Shown: positions 20,676 to 30,183, counted from the first letter of the stretch. The stretch: 64,000 nt of DNA from JABDKH01 sp963768565 (GCA_963768565.1 CAVYIO010000008.1:62001-126000), one strand, 5' to 3'. The notes: a model not told the origin generated them from the letters alone. Made by a program: numbers and translations.

Positions 20676-23600
20676 TGTTGATTCCCGGCAAGAAGAAGAA
20701 GGCAGACACCGCTAAATGGCCAGGTGTTCGTTCGGCCGTTCCTGCGTCCGACGCCCTTCAGTCTGCTGAGCTGCAGGCCGGTTCCTCGGTCCTGTCGACG
20801 TTGCGTGTGAAAGCGGACGGCCGGGCAGTCGGCGATCTTGCGCCTGCCGCCGCTGCAGGTAAGCTGATTGGCCAGTCATCAGCTGGCATGCGCTCGACGG
20901 GTTTCCTCAAAGGCACCGAACTCGCACAGGTCCAGTCTGCCGTTTCACAGTCGGCCGGCAATCACGTTCCGTTCACCATCCACCACGTATGCACGCCGAG
21001 CGGAGGACATGACGCCTTCTTCGCGATGCGAGACAGTGGCTGTTTCCTGCTGTTCGCGACGAACCTGCAGGAAGTAGTGGACTTCGGTTTGATAGCTCAC
21101 CGCATTGCGGAGCATTCCCTCTTGCCGGGCATCTGCAGCAACGACGTCTTTGGCGAATCAAATGAAGTCATGACGGCCCGACTGGTCGAGTCGGGCCTGG
21201 CGGCCGACTTCCTGGGAAGCCCCGACGACACATTGACATCACCGACACCTTCGCAGCGGATCTTGTTCGGCGACACGAGGCGACGCGTACCTCGATTCCT
21301 TGACGTCGACCGCCCGATCGGCATGGGTGCACGCCTCGATCGCACCGCCGGCTCAAGAGCACTCGCCGGCCAGGGTGTGTACTTCTTCGACCATGTTCCG
21401 TCGATTGCGGACGAAGCCTTCGACGAGTTCGCTCGCCTCACCGGAAGACGCTATCAACCCGTGTCCGGATACCGGACTGATGATGCACAGTACGTGGTCG
21501 TCGCCATGGGAGCCGTATGCGAGTCCCTTCGGTGGGTGGTCGACCAGGAGCGAGCGCAAGGCCGCAAGGTCGGGCTGGTCGTGATACACATGTTCCGGCC
21601 GTTCCCCGGCGCCGAACTGTGCAAACTGCTGAAGGGCAAGAAAAGGGTCACCGTGCTCGAAAGTGTGCATCGTGCTTTTGCCCAGAATCCTCCTATTGCC
21701 GCCGAAATTCGTGCGTCGCTGGATCGAGCCAACGAGAACGGCCTGTACGACGAAGGCACGCTTCCGCACCCGGAGTATCCGCGGTTCGCCGTTCCATCGG
21801 ACCGACCGGAATTGTACTCGGGCATCACCACATCGAGCGACAATGTGGGAGTGGATGATCTTGTAGCGCTCGTGGCCAACATGCTGCCCGCCGCTGCAAA
21901 TGTCAGAGCGTTTCATGTGGGTGTGCACTTCGAAAGTCCCGAGACTCGACTGCCCACGCTCGAGCGCCTGAGTCAGCTCCTCGAGAGCGCGTACTCGGGT
22001 ATCGGCAGACTGGGGTTGGCGGGCCCGCGGACGAAGTCGCGGAACGCGCGCTCCGGAGCTGCACTGTCCATGCATGCAAGCGCGGACCAGAATCTCGACA
22101 TGATCGCGGCGGCCTTGAGCACGGTTATCTTTGACGTCCACGGTTGGAGTGTTGGGTGCAGATCTATACAGGCCGTGGGTGAGCACAGATTCGAGCCGTC
22201 CGGATGGCAGGTCCGACACTCGTTCGGTGACGAACAACCACCGCCGCCGGGCACTCTTTCCGAACTTGTGGCCGTGACAGAGCTCCATGCACTGGCGGAC
22301 GATCAGGTGCTGGCCTCCCTCCAGCAAGACGGTGTGCTCATCGTGGCCGCTCCGGCGGGGGCGCATGAGATCTGGAAGACACTGCCGCAGCGAACCACCC
22401 GGTCGATCCACGACAAACACCTGCTCATCAAACACGTTGATGTTGCGGCCATCGCCACCTCGCTCTCAACCGACCGGTGGATCCAGCGTCAGCTGGCGGC
22501 ACATGCACTCGCGGGTGCAGCCGTCGCCTCATACCCACCGCTGTCGCAGACCGAACCCGGTGCGCTGGTGACGGCCTATGGTGTCAGCCTCAAGCGGCAG
22601 CTGCCGGTCGGAGACCATCTGCTCGATCCATTCCTGCAGGCCTTCGAGCAAGGCCTCAAGACCGTCTCCGTGATTGAGATTGAGCCGGCAGCCGACGCCG
22701 GCATCGCGGCCACAGAGCTACCGGCGCCGTGGACCGTCCGCGAGGTACCGGTCCACACCGAGTCGGTGTACGATGCAGGTCGCTTCTGGAATACGGTCGG
22801 ACATCTGTACGAGACGGGCCAGACCGACAAGGCCCTGTCGGATCCGTATATCGCCACCGGCCTGGTTCCGGCACGTACAGCCTCTTTCCGCAGCTGGGAA
22901 CCGTATCGAACCGAGATACCGACATTCCTGCCCGAGAACTGCACAGCCTGCGGTGCATGCTTCGCTGCCTGTCCTGACGCCGCTCTCCCGGCCACCGTGA
23001 CGGACGTCGCGAGCCTCGTAGAAACGGCGATGAAAGAAGCAGAGGCTCTTTCCTCCCCCCTCCTCCAACTTCAGCGAGTGAAGAAGCACCTGGTCAACCA
23101 GGCACACAAACTCGTGACGGGCGATGCGCGACACGAATACCGAACAGCGGGCGATCTGCTGACCGCAGCGTTCGAACAGCTTGTCAGCCGTCTCGGGCAG
23201 ACGGAGTCGGAGACCGAGACCCTTCGAGCAGAGATGACGGCGCTTGTTGCCCGTCTGAAGACATTCCCCATCGCCCGGACAGACACCTTCTTCGTTGCGC
23301 CGGAAAGCGCGGACAAAGGCAGCGGCCTGCTGTTCTCGATCAACGTCAATGCCGACTCGTGCAAATCGTGCGGCATCTGCCACGCCGTCTGTCAGGACTT
23401 CGCGATCGAAATCACAAAGCAGACTCCGCACCAACTGCGCCAGTATCGCCGCGACTGGTTGTTCGCATCACGACTCGGCAGTGTAGCTCGAGAGACCATC
23501 GATCGCTTCGCGCTTCGTGACACACCCGAATCTCTCGCATACCGGCTTCTGGATCGTGACTCGTATCACAGCATGCTCGGTGGAGATTCGTCGTTCCCCG

Positions 23601-25249
23601 GCAGCGGGACGCAGTCGACGCTGCACCTGATGGCGGCCGTCGCCGACTCGGTCATCCGCCCGCGAGTGGAGTCCTTTGTGGCGACCCTGTCCGAATGCGC
23701 AGACGCCCTGGAGCAGAAGATCAAGGCACGGGTTCGCGAGTCGGTCGACGTCAATGACTTCGAGGCGTTCGGCCAGCGGTTGAAGTCGTTAGCAAACAAA
23801 ACGCTTGAGCCGGAAACGCTTGCCGGCATCGCCTCGGGAGATGTGACCGTCGACCGCGACAGACTTCAGCAGCTCAACGACTCGCTACTGGGTTTGCGCG
23901 ACATACTCGGAGCGTACGACGGAAGCGCGACGGGCAGCACGCGGACTAATTTGCTTGGCGTCTTCAGCGAAGACCACTCCGCGACAAACAGAGGCTACTA
24001 CCCGTACAACCCGTTCTCATTCCCGTGGATCAACACCGGTGCAGATACCGTTGCGGTTGCCGATGGGCTGTTCACATCCGTCACTGCTGTCGTGATATCG
24101 GGCATTCGGGCTCTGAGACTTGCACGCCTCATTCTCGACGACGTGTATGAACCCGCGGAGCACGACGATGCACTCGACCACCTCGACTGGCGAGATCTGA
24201 CTGAAGAAGAGTGGGCGATCTGCCCGCCGGTTTGTGTGATCGCCGGCGATGCCGGAGAGGCGATCCCATATCTCCTGCGCGTCGAGGCTCCTGTCAAGGT
24301 GTTCCTGTTGTCGAGCGACGTATCCCTGTCTTCGACAGGCTCCGACGTGCGACTCTGGCCGATGGCGCGACCTGACCTGTACGTCTTGAGATCAACGATC
24401 GGTGTTCGTGGCCATCTCCTTGATGGCCTCGTCGAAGGACTCGAGCGGCGTGGCCCGTCACTGTTCCACCTGTACGTTGCCGAGCCGGCAGAGCATGGAT
24501 TCGATCCCGCGCAATCGATGAACCGGATGCGCACTGCGGTCGAGAGCCGCACGTTTCCGCTTATGAAATACAACCCGGATGCCCCGGGCGAATGGGCTCA
24601 CAGGTGGGATCTCACAGGCAATCCGGCCCCCGACCAGAATTGGATGCTCAGCAACGGAAAGGAACGGCCAACGGCGCAGGCACCTTTGACGGTTGCAAAC
24701 TGGGCTATAGGAGAAGGACGTTATCGCCCATACTTCCGACACGTTGCGAAGAACGTCTGGAACGAGAAGATGGTATCGCTCTCCGAATTTCTTGAGCTGC
24801 CGGTCGCTGAACGCGCCGAAGCCGAGCCCTATATCGAGGTCACGGTTTCGCCCGAACGAACCGCGCGCGTACTTGTAATGCCGGAAATCATCAGGCTCAC
24901 GGAAAAGCGCCTCGCTGAGTGGCAACTTCTCCAGGAGCTGGCGGGAGTCCGTTCAAGTGTCGTCACCAAAATATCTGAAGAAGCGGAAGCACGTTTTCAG
25001 GAAGAGCTGACCCGCGTCAAAGAGCAGTTGCAGAACAAGTTCGCGTCCGAGACCGAGACAAGTCGTGCGCAGTTTGGTGCCGACTTTCATTCGCGACTTA
25101 CCGAAGAACTTATGACCCTCAGCGGGTTTGGATCGGACACGGCCGCGGCGGCACAGCGTCTGTCTGACTATCTCTCGTCACTGTCCGAAGCCGGATCTGC
25201 GAACGACGACAGCGACGGCTCCTCCACACAGTCAAACGGAGCGAAGTGA
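20675..25249 (+). CDS. Giant PFOR-derived protein 2: two [4Fe-4S] clusters kept, TPP motifs lost
   Basis: 1524 residues, one frame. It follows PFOR from end to end. Domain I/II has TNLQEVVDFGLIAHRIAEHS, EFARLTGRRYQP and VVAMGAVCES; domain III has LQQDGVLIVAAPAG and KTLPQRTTRSIHDKHLL. The linker and ferredoxin domain have FLPENCTACGACFAACP at about residue 753 and CKSCGICHAVC at about 896. Domain VI has ICPPVCVIAGDAGEAIPYLL at about 1183, GPSLFHLYVAEPAEHGF and FPLMKYNPDAP. Compared with true PFORs, the YPITPSS motif of domain I, the GDGW and NTGGQ motifs (here GDAG and STGSD) and the CxxCGETPY proximal-cluster Cys are gone. A C-terminal extension ends in a coiled coil (about 1415-1475). It is wedged between rnfB (one-base overlap) and rnfC (four-base overlap). 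A non-catalytic electron conduit between KorAB/ferredoxin and Rnf is the best inference. Confidence 0.88.
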   Translation: MLIPGKKKKADTAKWPGVRSAVPASDALQSAELQAGSSVLSTLRVKADGRAVGDLAPAAAAGKLIGQSSAGMRSTGFLKGTELAQVQSAVSQSAGNHVPFTIHHVCTPSGGHDAFFAMRDSGCFLLFATNLQEVVDFGLIAHRIAEHSLLPGICSNDVFGESNEVMTARLVESGLAADFLGSPDDTLTSPTPSQRILFGDTRRRVPRFLDVDRPIGMGARLDRTAGSRALAGQGVYFFDHVPSIADEAFDEFARLTGRRYQPVSGYRTDDAQYVVVAMGAVCESLRWVVDQERAQGRKVGLVVIHMFRPFPGAELCKLLKGKKRVTVLESVHRAFAQNPPIAAEIRASLDRANENGLYDEGTLPHPEYPRFAVPSDRPELYSGITTSSDNVGVDDLVALVANMLPAAANVRAFHVGVHFESPETRLPTLERLSQLLESAYSGIGRLGLAGPRTKSRNARSGAALSMHASADQNLDMIAAALSTVIFDVHGWSVGCRSIQAVGEHRFEPSGWQVRHSFGDEQPPPPGTLSELVAVTELHALADDQVLASLQQDGVLIVAAPAGAHEIWKTLPQRTTRSIHDKHLLIKHVDVAAIATSLSTDRWIQRQLAAHALAGAAVASYPPLSQTEPGALVTAYGVSLKRQLPVGDHLLDPFLQAFEQGLKTVSVIEIEPAADAGIAATELPAPWTVREVPVHTESVYDAGRFWNTVGHLYETGQTDKALSDPYIATGLVPARTASFRSWEPYRTEIPTFLPENCTACGACFAACPDAALPATVTDVASLVETAMKEAEALSSPLLQLQRVKKHLVNQAHKLVTGDARHEYRTAGDLLTAAFEQLVSRLGQTESETETLRAEMTALVARLKTFPIARTDTFFVAPESADKGSGLLFSINVNADSCKSCGICHAVCQDFAIEITKQTPHQLRQYRRDWLFASRLGSVARETIDRFALRDTPESLAYRLLDRDSYHSMLGGDSSFPGSGTQSTLHLMAAVADSVIRPRVESFVATLSECADALEQKIKARVRESVDVNDFEAFGQRLKSLANKTLEPETLAGIASGDVTVDRDRLQQLNDSLLGLRDILGAYDGSATGSTRTNLLGVFSEDHSATNRGYYPYNPFSFPWINTGADTVAVADGLFTSVTAVVISGIRALRLARLILDDVYEPAEHDDALDHLDWRDLTEEEWAICPPVCVIAGDAGEAIPYLLRVEAPVKVFLLSSDVSLSSTGSDVRLWPMARPDLYVLRSTIGVRGHLLDGLVEGLERRGPSLFHLYVAEPAEHGFDPAQSMNRMRTAVESRTFPLMKYNPDAPGEWAHRWDLTGNPAPDQNWMLSNGKERPTAQAPLTVANWAIGEGRYRPYFRHVAKNVWNEKMVSLSEFLELPVAERAEAEPYIEVTVSPERTARVLVMPEIIRLTEKRLAEWQLLQELAGVRSSVVTKISEEAEARFQEELTRVKEQLQNKFASETETSRAQFGADFHSRLTEELMTLSGFGSDTAAAAQRLSDYLSSLSEAGSANDDSDGSSTQSNGAK

Positions 25250-26610
25250 CGCCATTGGCCACCTCTCTTGCACGGCATATTGAGACCTTTCGCCATGGCG
25301 TCCATCCGGCCGACTATAAAGAACTGACGCACGACCGGCAGATCGAGCGGATCCCGTTCATGGACGAACTCGTCCTGCCGCTGACTCAGCACCTTGGTTC
25401 CCCTTCCAGGCCCGTCGTAAAGGTGGGCGACTACGTCCACCGCGGTCAGATGATCGGTGAGGCGACCGGTTTCGTGTCGTCATACCTCCACGCCTCCGCA
25501 ACCGGCACGATCACGGCCATCGACCTGAGGAATCACCCTTCGGGAAAGGTGGTCGAAGCCATCGTCCTGAAGCCCGACCCGGTGTCGCCTCAGATCCTGC
25601 ACGATGAGCGCACAATTGACTGGAAGGCAATGTCTCCCAAAGAGATCATTGATCAGGTCTCGAGGGGCGGTTTTGTTGGTCTGGGCGGCGCCGCATTTCC
25701 GACACACGTCAAGTTGACCGTGCCGGAGGGCAAGAAGGTTCGCTTCTTCCTGGTGAATGCCGTCGAATGCGAACCGTATCTCAACAGCGACTATCGAGCC
25801 CTGCTTGAGCGCAGCGACTCCATATTTCTTGGCATTGAGATCCTTCTCAAAGCCCTGGGCGCGGAGATTGCCTACATCGGCGTCGAAATGAACAAGGTGG
25901 ACGCCATCGAGCAGCTGCGCGCGGCCATGCCGGAGCACCTTCCGTGCGAGATCGTGCCCCTCGAGACGAAGTACCCACAGGGCGCCGAGAAGATGCTCAC
26001 CGAGGCCGTCCTAGATATCGAGATACCAAGCGGTCGACTGCCGATCGACGTCCAGGTGATCGTCAACAACGTCGGGACCGTGTCAGGCATCGGCGATCTG
26101 TTCCGCTACGGACAGCCGCTCATCGAACGAATTGTCACCGTGACGGGCCCCGGCATCAGGAAACCATCCAACCTGCTGATCCCGATTGGCACCAGGTTGA
26201 CCGACGTGATCGCGTACTGCGGTGGAATGACCGACAACGTCAAGCAGGTGTTGTTCGGCGGACCCATGATGGGATCGGCACAACGTATGCTCGACGTGCC
26301 CATCATGAAGGGTACGTCCGGCATCCTGTTCCTGACCGACTATGAGGTATTCCCGCGAGAGGAGTACCCGTGCATCAAGTGCCAGCGGTGCGTGGACGCC
26401 TGTCCGGTGTTCCTCAATCCGAGCCGCCTCGGTTCGCTTGCGAAAGCCCGCCTCTACGACGACATGCATGAATGGCACATCATGGACTGCATGGAGTGCG
26501 GTTCATGTTCGTACGTGTGTCCCAGCAATATTCCTCTCGTGCAGCGGTTTCGCGTGGCCAAGGTGTTACTTCGTGAACAAAAGGCGAGAGAGACCGCGGG
26601 TGGAGAATGA
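25246..26610 (+). CDS. rnfC: Electron transport complex protein RnfC
   Basis: 454 residues, GTG start overlapping the previous stop (GTGA). RnfC is the peripheral subunit that binds NADH and FMN and carries two [4Fe-4S] clusters. The N-terminal HPADYKELT and PLTQHLGSPSRPVVKVGD (barrel-sandwich part), the nucleotide/FMN region GGFVGLGGAAFPTHVK and VNAVECEPYLNSDYR, the soluble-ligand-binding part with IPIGTRLTDV, and the Cys motifs CIKCQRCVDACP and CMECGSCSYVCP all fit. The next gene overlaps by four bases. Confidence 0.96.
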   Translation: MTPLATSLARHIETFRHGVHPADYKELTHDRQIERIPFMDELVLPLTQHLGSPSRPVVKVGDYVHRGQMIGEATGFVSSYLHASATGTITAIDLRNHPSGKVVEAIVLKPDPVSPQILHDERTIDWKAMSPKEIIDQVSRGGFVGLGGAAFPTHVKLTVPEGKKVRFFLVNAVECEPYLNSDYRALLERSDSIFLGIEILLKALGAEIAYIGVEMNKVDAIEQLRAAMPEHLPCEIVPLETKYPQGAEKMLTEAVLDIEIPSGRLPIDVQVIVNNVGTVSGIGDLFRYGQPLIERIVTVTGPGIRKPSNLLIPIGTRLTDVIAYCGGMTDNVKQVLFGGPMMGSAQRMLDVPIMKGTSGILFLTDYEVFPREEYPCIKCQRCVDACPVFLNPSRLGSLAKARLYDDMHEWHIMDCMECGSCSYVCPSNIPLVQRFRVAKVLLREQKARETAGGE

Positions 26611-27632
26611 CGCGTGACGAGCCCAGGCTGCTGCTGACGACGTCGCCGTTCCTCAAACATCGGGAGGACACGGCGTACTTGATGTGGCAGGTCAACTACG
26701 CCCTGGTCCCGGTCCTGCTCGCAGCAATCTGGTTCTTCGGCATCAACGCCCTGCTGATCGCCGTCGCCTGCATCGCCGGGGCGTTGCTTCCCGAATGGCT
26801 CCACAATCGTTCGCGCTCCGGCAGAAGCACGCTTCGGGATGGTTCAGGTTTGATCACCGGCGCGCTGCTGGCTCTTACGCTGCCACCGACGACGCCGCTG
26901 TGGATGGCATTCACCGGCGGGTTCGTCGCGATCGCGCTTGGCAAACTCATCTTTGGCGGCATCGGATCAAATATCTTCAACCCCGCGCTCGTTGGCCGGG
27001 CGTTTCTGCAGGCCGCATTCCCGTCCATGTTGACGACGTGGGCCCAACCGGTGCCGGGCTCCGAACTTCTCACCGTCCGCGGCGACCTGTTCGCGCTTCC
27101 TTTCCTGAAACCCGGCATCGACGCGATAACGCAGGCCACTCCGCTTTCCCAGATGAAGTTCGACGGCGTGGTCACCAATGCAACCGACCTGCTCTTCGGC
27201 ACCACCGCCGGATCACTCGGCGAGACCGGATCTCTCATCATACTGATATGCGGTCTCTACCTCGGGCTTCGACGCGTGCTGAACTGGCGTATTCCGATCA
27301 GCATTCTGGCAACGGTCGCACTGATCGCCGCGGCGACACATCTCATCGATCCGGCCCGCTTCGCACCCCCGATGTTTCACCTGTTTTCGGGAGGACTGAT
27401 GCTCGGGGCGATATTCATGGCCACTGACCCCGTTTCATCCCCGATCACGCAGCGGGGATGCTGGATCTTCGGAGTCGGTATCGGAGCGCTGGTGATGATC
27501 ATTCGTCTTTTCGGCGGATTGCCGGAGGGCGTGATGTATGCGATCCTTCTGATGAACGCGACCACACCATTGATCAACAGAACCACGCAGGGCCGCGTGT
27601 ACGGAACGTCCTGGCGCGCAAAGCGACACTAG
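26607..27632 (+). CDS. rnfD: Electron transport complex protein RnfD
   Basis: 341 residues, NqrB/RnfD family integral membrane subunit with about ten helices (for example YALVPVLLAAIWFFGINALL). It normally carries covalent FMN on a Thr in a Dxx(S/T)GAT motif recognised by ApbE. Here the matching segment is DAITQATPLS (Thr at about residue 178), with Q in the usual G place. The apbE gene lies downstream at 30901. It overlaps rnfC by four bases (ATGA). Confidence 0.96.
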   Translation: MTRDEPRLLLTTSPFLKHREDTAYLMWQVNYALVPVLLAAIWFFGINALLIAVACIAGALLPEWLHNRSRSGRSTLRDGSGLITGALLALTLPPTTPLWMAFTGGFVAIALGKLIFGGIGSNIFNPALVGRAFLQAAFPSMLTTWAQPVPGSELLTVRGDLFALPFLKPGIDAITQATPLSQMKFDGVVTNATDLLFGTTAGSLGETGSLIILICGLYLGLRRVLNWRIPISILATVALIAAATHLIDPARFAPPMFHLFSGGLMLGAIFMATDPVSSPITQRGCWIFGVGIGALVMIIRLFGGLPEGVMYAILLMNATTPLINRTTQGRVYGTSWRAKRH

Positions 27633-27639
27633 CAAGCGA

Positions 27640-28317
27640 ATGCCTGAGCCTGATCAACATATCGACGCCGGTGCACCACGAGGAGGCAGCCTCCGGATGG
27701 TGGCCGTGATGGGCAGCGTCGGCCTGATCGCGAGCACGATACTGGTCGCCACGTTCCAGATCACAACACCGTATATCGAGGCTAACCGTCGTGCGTATCT
27801 GGAAAATGCCATACTCGACGTGATCCCCGGTGCAACCACATTCGAATTCTTCGATATCCGGGACGACACTGTCGTGCGCGCGGACGAACCACGCGGGCTC
27901 TACGCAGGGTTCGACAGTACGGGCGTGCTTGCCGGCCTCGCCATCGAGTCGCGAGGACAGGGCTATCAGGATGTCATTCGACTGTTGTACGGCTACTCGC
28001 CCGATTGCGAGTGTGTCGTCGGAATGAAGGTCCTCGAGAGCAAAGAGACTCCCGGACTCGGCGACAAGATTGAGAAGGACGAAACGTTTCGGGCCAACTT
28101 CGACGCTCTGGCGGTCGAAACAGACGAGGCCAAGCAGTCGCTGCTTCGCGCCATCGTGATGGTAAAGAGCGGCGAGAAGACCAATCCCTGGGAGATCGAG
28201 GCCATCACTGGCGCAACAGTGTCATCCAGGGCGATCACGCGTATTGTCGGGGAGAGTGCCGCCGGAATGATACCGTTGCTCCGGCGTAACCTCGATCAAT
28301 TGACGGAGGCAGGCTAG
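27640..28317 (+). CDS. rnfG: Electron transport complex protein RnfG
   Basis: 225 residues. One N-terminal membrane helix (MVAVMGSVGLIASTILVATF) and a periplasmic FMN-binding domain. The covalent FMN site is EAITGATVSSRAI, with the acceptor Thr at about residue 193. LESKETPGLGDKI is the other family motif. Flavinylation should be by the ApbE encoded at 30901. The stop TAG overlaps the GTG start of rnfE by one base. Confidence 0.95.
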   Translation: MPEPDQHIDAGAPRGGSLRMVAVMGSVGLIASTILVATFQITTPYIEANRRAYLENAILDVIPGATTFEFFDIRDDTVVRADEPRGLYAGFDSTGVLAGLAIESRGQGYQDVIRLLYGYSPDCECVVGMKVLESKETPGLGDKIEKDETFRANFDALAVETDEAKQSLLRAIVMVKSGEKTNPWEIEAITGATVSSRAITRIVGESAAGMIPLLRRNLDQLTEAG

Positions 28318-28964
28318 TGGCGACACCAGGAATTACAAGTCCGGAGATAACCAGCTTCGATACTCTGCTGAAGGGTCTCTGGAAGGAGAATCCGGTCTTC
28401 GTTCAGGTGCTGGGCATGTGCCCGGTGCTGGCGGTCACGAACACGGTCGTCAACTCGCTTGTGATGGGCCTTGCGACAATGTTCGTTCTGGTGTCATCCA
28501 GCATCCTGGTCTCGGCGTTCCGCAATGTCATTCCAAAACAAGTCCGGATCGCCACCTACATACTGATTATCGCTACGTTCGTGACCGTGGCCGAGTACGT
28601 GATTCCGGCGATCAGCCTCGAGGTTCACCGTAGCCTGGGTGCGTTCGTCGCGCTCATCGTCGTGAACTGCGTCATCCTCGGACGCGCCGAGGCGTTCTCG
28701 TCGAAGAACGGCATCGGGCGATCGGTGCTCGACGCTCTCGGCATGGGCGCAGGCTTTACCGTCGCCTTGCTATGTCTCGGCATCGTCAGGGAGGTGCTCG
28801 GCAGCGGCACGTTCATGGACATTCCCGTCTTCGGCCCCAACTACGAGCCGTGGGTCGTCATGGTACTTCCCGGCGGGGCGTTCTTCGTACTCGGAGCCTG
28901 GCTGCTCCTGTTCAACTGGCTGAGAGAACGAAAGAAAACGAGGGGGAGGCTCGCTACGCAATGA
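28317..28964 (+). CDS. rnfE: Electron transport complex protein RnfE
   Basis: 215 residues, GTG start. Integral membrane subunit of the RnfA/RnfE pair that forms the core of the ion path. Motifs FDTLLKGLWKENPVFVQVLGMCPVLAVT, NCVILGRAEAFSSKNGIGRS and ALGMGAGFTVALLCLG are typical of RsxE/RnfE. The C-terminus (NWLRERKKTRGRLATQ) is basic and cytoplasmic. The stop overlaps the rnfA start (ATGA). Confidence 0.96.
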   Translation: MATPGITSPEITSFDTLLKGLWKENPVFVQVLGMCPVLAVTNTVVNSLVMGLATMFVLVSSSILVSAFRNVIPKQVRIATYILIIATFVTVAEYVIPAISLEVHRSLGAFVALIVVNCVILGRAEAFSSKNGIGRSVLDALGMGAGFTVALLCLGIVREVLGSGTFMDIPVFGPNYEPWVVMVLPGGAFFVLGAWLLLFNWLRERKKTRGRLATQ

Positions 28965-29542
28965 ACTCAGAATCCCTCACATTCGTCTTCATCAATGCTG
29001 CGCTGATCAACAATTTCGTGCTCAGCGCATTCCTGGGTATCTGTCCGTTCATCGGTGTGTCGCGCAAGCTCGAAACGGCCACGCGCATGGGCATGGCCGT
29101 GACCTTCGTGATGTTCGTCAGCTCCGTCTGCGCATTCGGTGTACACAAGGCGCTGGTGGCCATCGATGCACAGTATCTGCAGATCATCTCTTACATCGTG
29201 ATCATTGCCTCCGCGGTGCAGCTGGTCGAGATGTTTATCCGCAAGTTCAGCCCGACCCTGTTTCGAGCGCTCGGTATTTTCTTGCCCCTTATCACCACGA
29301 ACTGCGCGATCCTTGGCCTTGCACTGTTTCAGACCAGCAAGGAGTACGACTTCTTGCAGTCGCTCGTCTACGCGTTGGGAGCCGGCGCCGGCTTCATGCT
29401 TGCGATCGTCATCATGGCAGGAATCCGGGAAGAACTCGAACTCTCGGACGTTCCGGGAGTGATAAAGGGTACCGGCATCGTACTCATGCTGGCCGGACTG
29501 CTATCCCTGTGCTTTATGGGTTTTGCCGGACTCGGAGGATAA
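28961..29542 (+). CDS. rnfA: Electron transport complex protein RnfA
   Basis: 193 residues, six membrane helices. The start MNSESLTFVFINAALINNFV and the motifs FLGICPFIGVSRKLETA and ITTNCAILGLALFQ identify RnfA, including the Cys in TTNC that with its RnfE counterpart (VNCVIL) binds the intramembrane Fe-S cluster in Rnf/Nqr. It is the last canonical rnf gene and is followed three bases later by a small Cys-containing membrane protein. Confidence 0.96.
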   Translation: MNSESLTFVFINAALINNFVLSAFLGICPFIGVSRKLETATRMGMAVTFVMFVSSVCAFGVHKALVAIDAQYLQIISYIVIIASAVQLVEMFIRKFSPTLFRALGIFLPLITTNCAILGLALFQTSKEYDFLQSLVYALGAGAGFMLAIVIMAGIREELELSDVPGVIKGTGIVLMLAGLLSLCFMGFAGLGG

Positions 29543-29544
29543 AG

Positions 29545-29781
29545 ATGCTCTACCACCTGGTCATAACAATCGTCCTGCTCGGTTTGCTCCTTACGGCCTG
29601 GGTGGGCTTCCAGGCATGGGTCCGGCGTCTGACTCCGGGGATGAGTGAAGACGCGGACGTCCTACGCGGGCGATTCGGCAGCTGTGGAGTTTGCCTCGGC
29701 TTCGAAGCGTGCAAGATTCCGGGACTAGTCGCCGACTCCGATGTCCTGAAAGTAGACAGTGTAGATGAGGTCGCGCTCTGA
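29545..29781 (+). CDS. Small membrane protein with CxxC-(6)-C motif at the end of the rnf operon
   Basis: 78 residues. A GGAGG sequence and two bases between the rnfA stop and the ATG make it part of the rnf transcript. One membrane helix (HLVITIVLLGLLLTAWVGFQAW) is followed by a short soluble tail with SCGVCLGFEACKIPG. The layout, one helix plus a Cys cluster, recalls NqrM, the maturation factor for the related Nqr complex, but the sequence is not close enough to call it that. The 3' end overlaps the convergent hemerythrin gene by 57 bases. A role in Rnf assembly is inference. Confidence 0.7.
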   Translation: MLYHLVITIVLLGLLLTAWVGFQAWVRRLTPGMSEDADVLRGRFGSCGVCLGFEACKIPGLVADSDVLKVDSVDEVAL

Positions 29782-30183
29782 TGCCTCATGATCATGAAGC
29801 TTGTTTATCAGCGCCAGCACTCTCTTCCGCACCGTCGGCAGGACTGACGTATTCTGCTCGTTCATCTGCTTCAACACATCCGTGATGCTATCCAGCTCGT
29901 CCAGAAACTCACGGTGCTCCAGCTCGAGGACCTCAGCCTTCTTGCTTTCCTGCGGAGCCTTGCGGATCACGTCATCCATAAACCCTCCGTCCTCTTCGAG
30001 GTCGAAGTGCTTGACCAACTCGTTCTGGAAATCTCTTAGTGTCCAGATAAGTTCGAGCTTCCACTCCCCGAAATCGCCCTGGGGATCACGGCCAACGGAC
30101 TCGCCGATGACTTTCATGAGTTGCCGTAAACTGGCGTGCTCCTCCTCTATTCGACTGGCGATATTTGACTTTTTATCTGCCAT
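29725..30183 (-). CDS. Hemerythrin HHE-type domain protein
   Basis: 152 residues, cytoplasmic. The four-helix diiron pattern is visible: EEEHASLRQLM (first His), ELVKHFDLEEDGGF (His and Glu), LELEHREFLDEL (His), and NKLHDHEASERDLIYTVYF (His and Glu). Such proteins bind O2, NO or iron; the spacing fits the bacterial HHE-domain type. It sits between the rnf operon and its maturation genes on the opposite strand, starting about 90 bases from the NusG-II gene, with which it may share a divergent promoter region. Ligand unknown. Confidence 0.85.
   Translation of the reverse strand: MADKKSNIASRIEEEHASLRQLMKVIGESVGRDPQGDFGEWKLELIWTLRDFQNELVKHFDLEEDGGFMDDVIRKAPQESKKAEVLELEHREFLDELDSITDVLKQMNEQNTSVLPTVRKRVLALINKLHDHEASERDLIYTVYFQDIGVGD

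Noticed and set aside
21353..22435. 360-residue minus-strand frame opposite giant protein 2
   Set aside because: Covered by the conserved PFOR-like frame; no recognisable domain.
20675..25249. Calling giant protein 2 a working pyruvate:ferredoxin oxidoreductase (nifJ)
   Set aside because: Overall likeness is clear, but all TPP-binding motifs and the proximal cluster Cys are missing.
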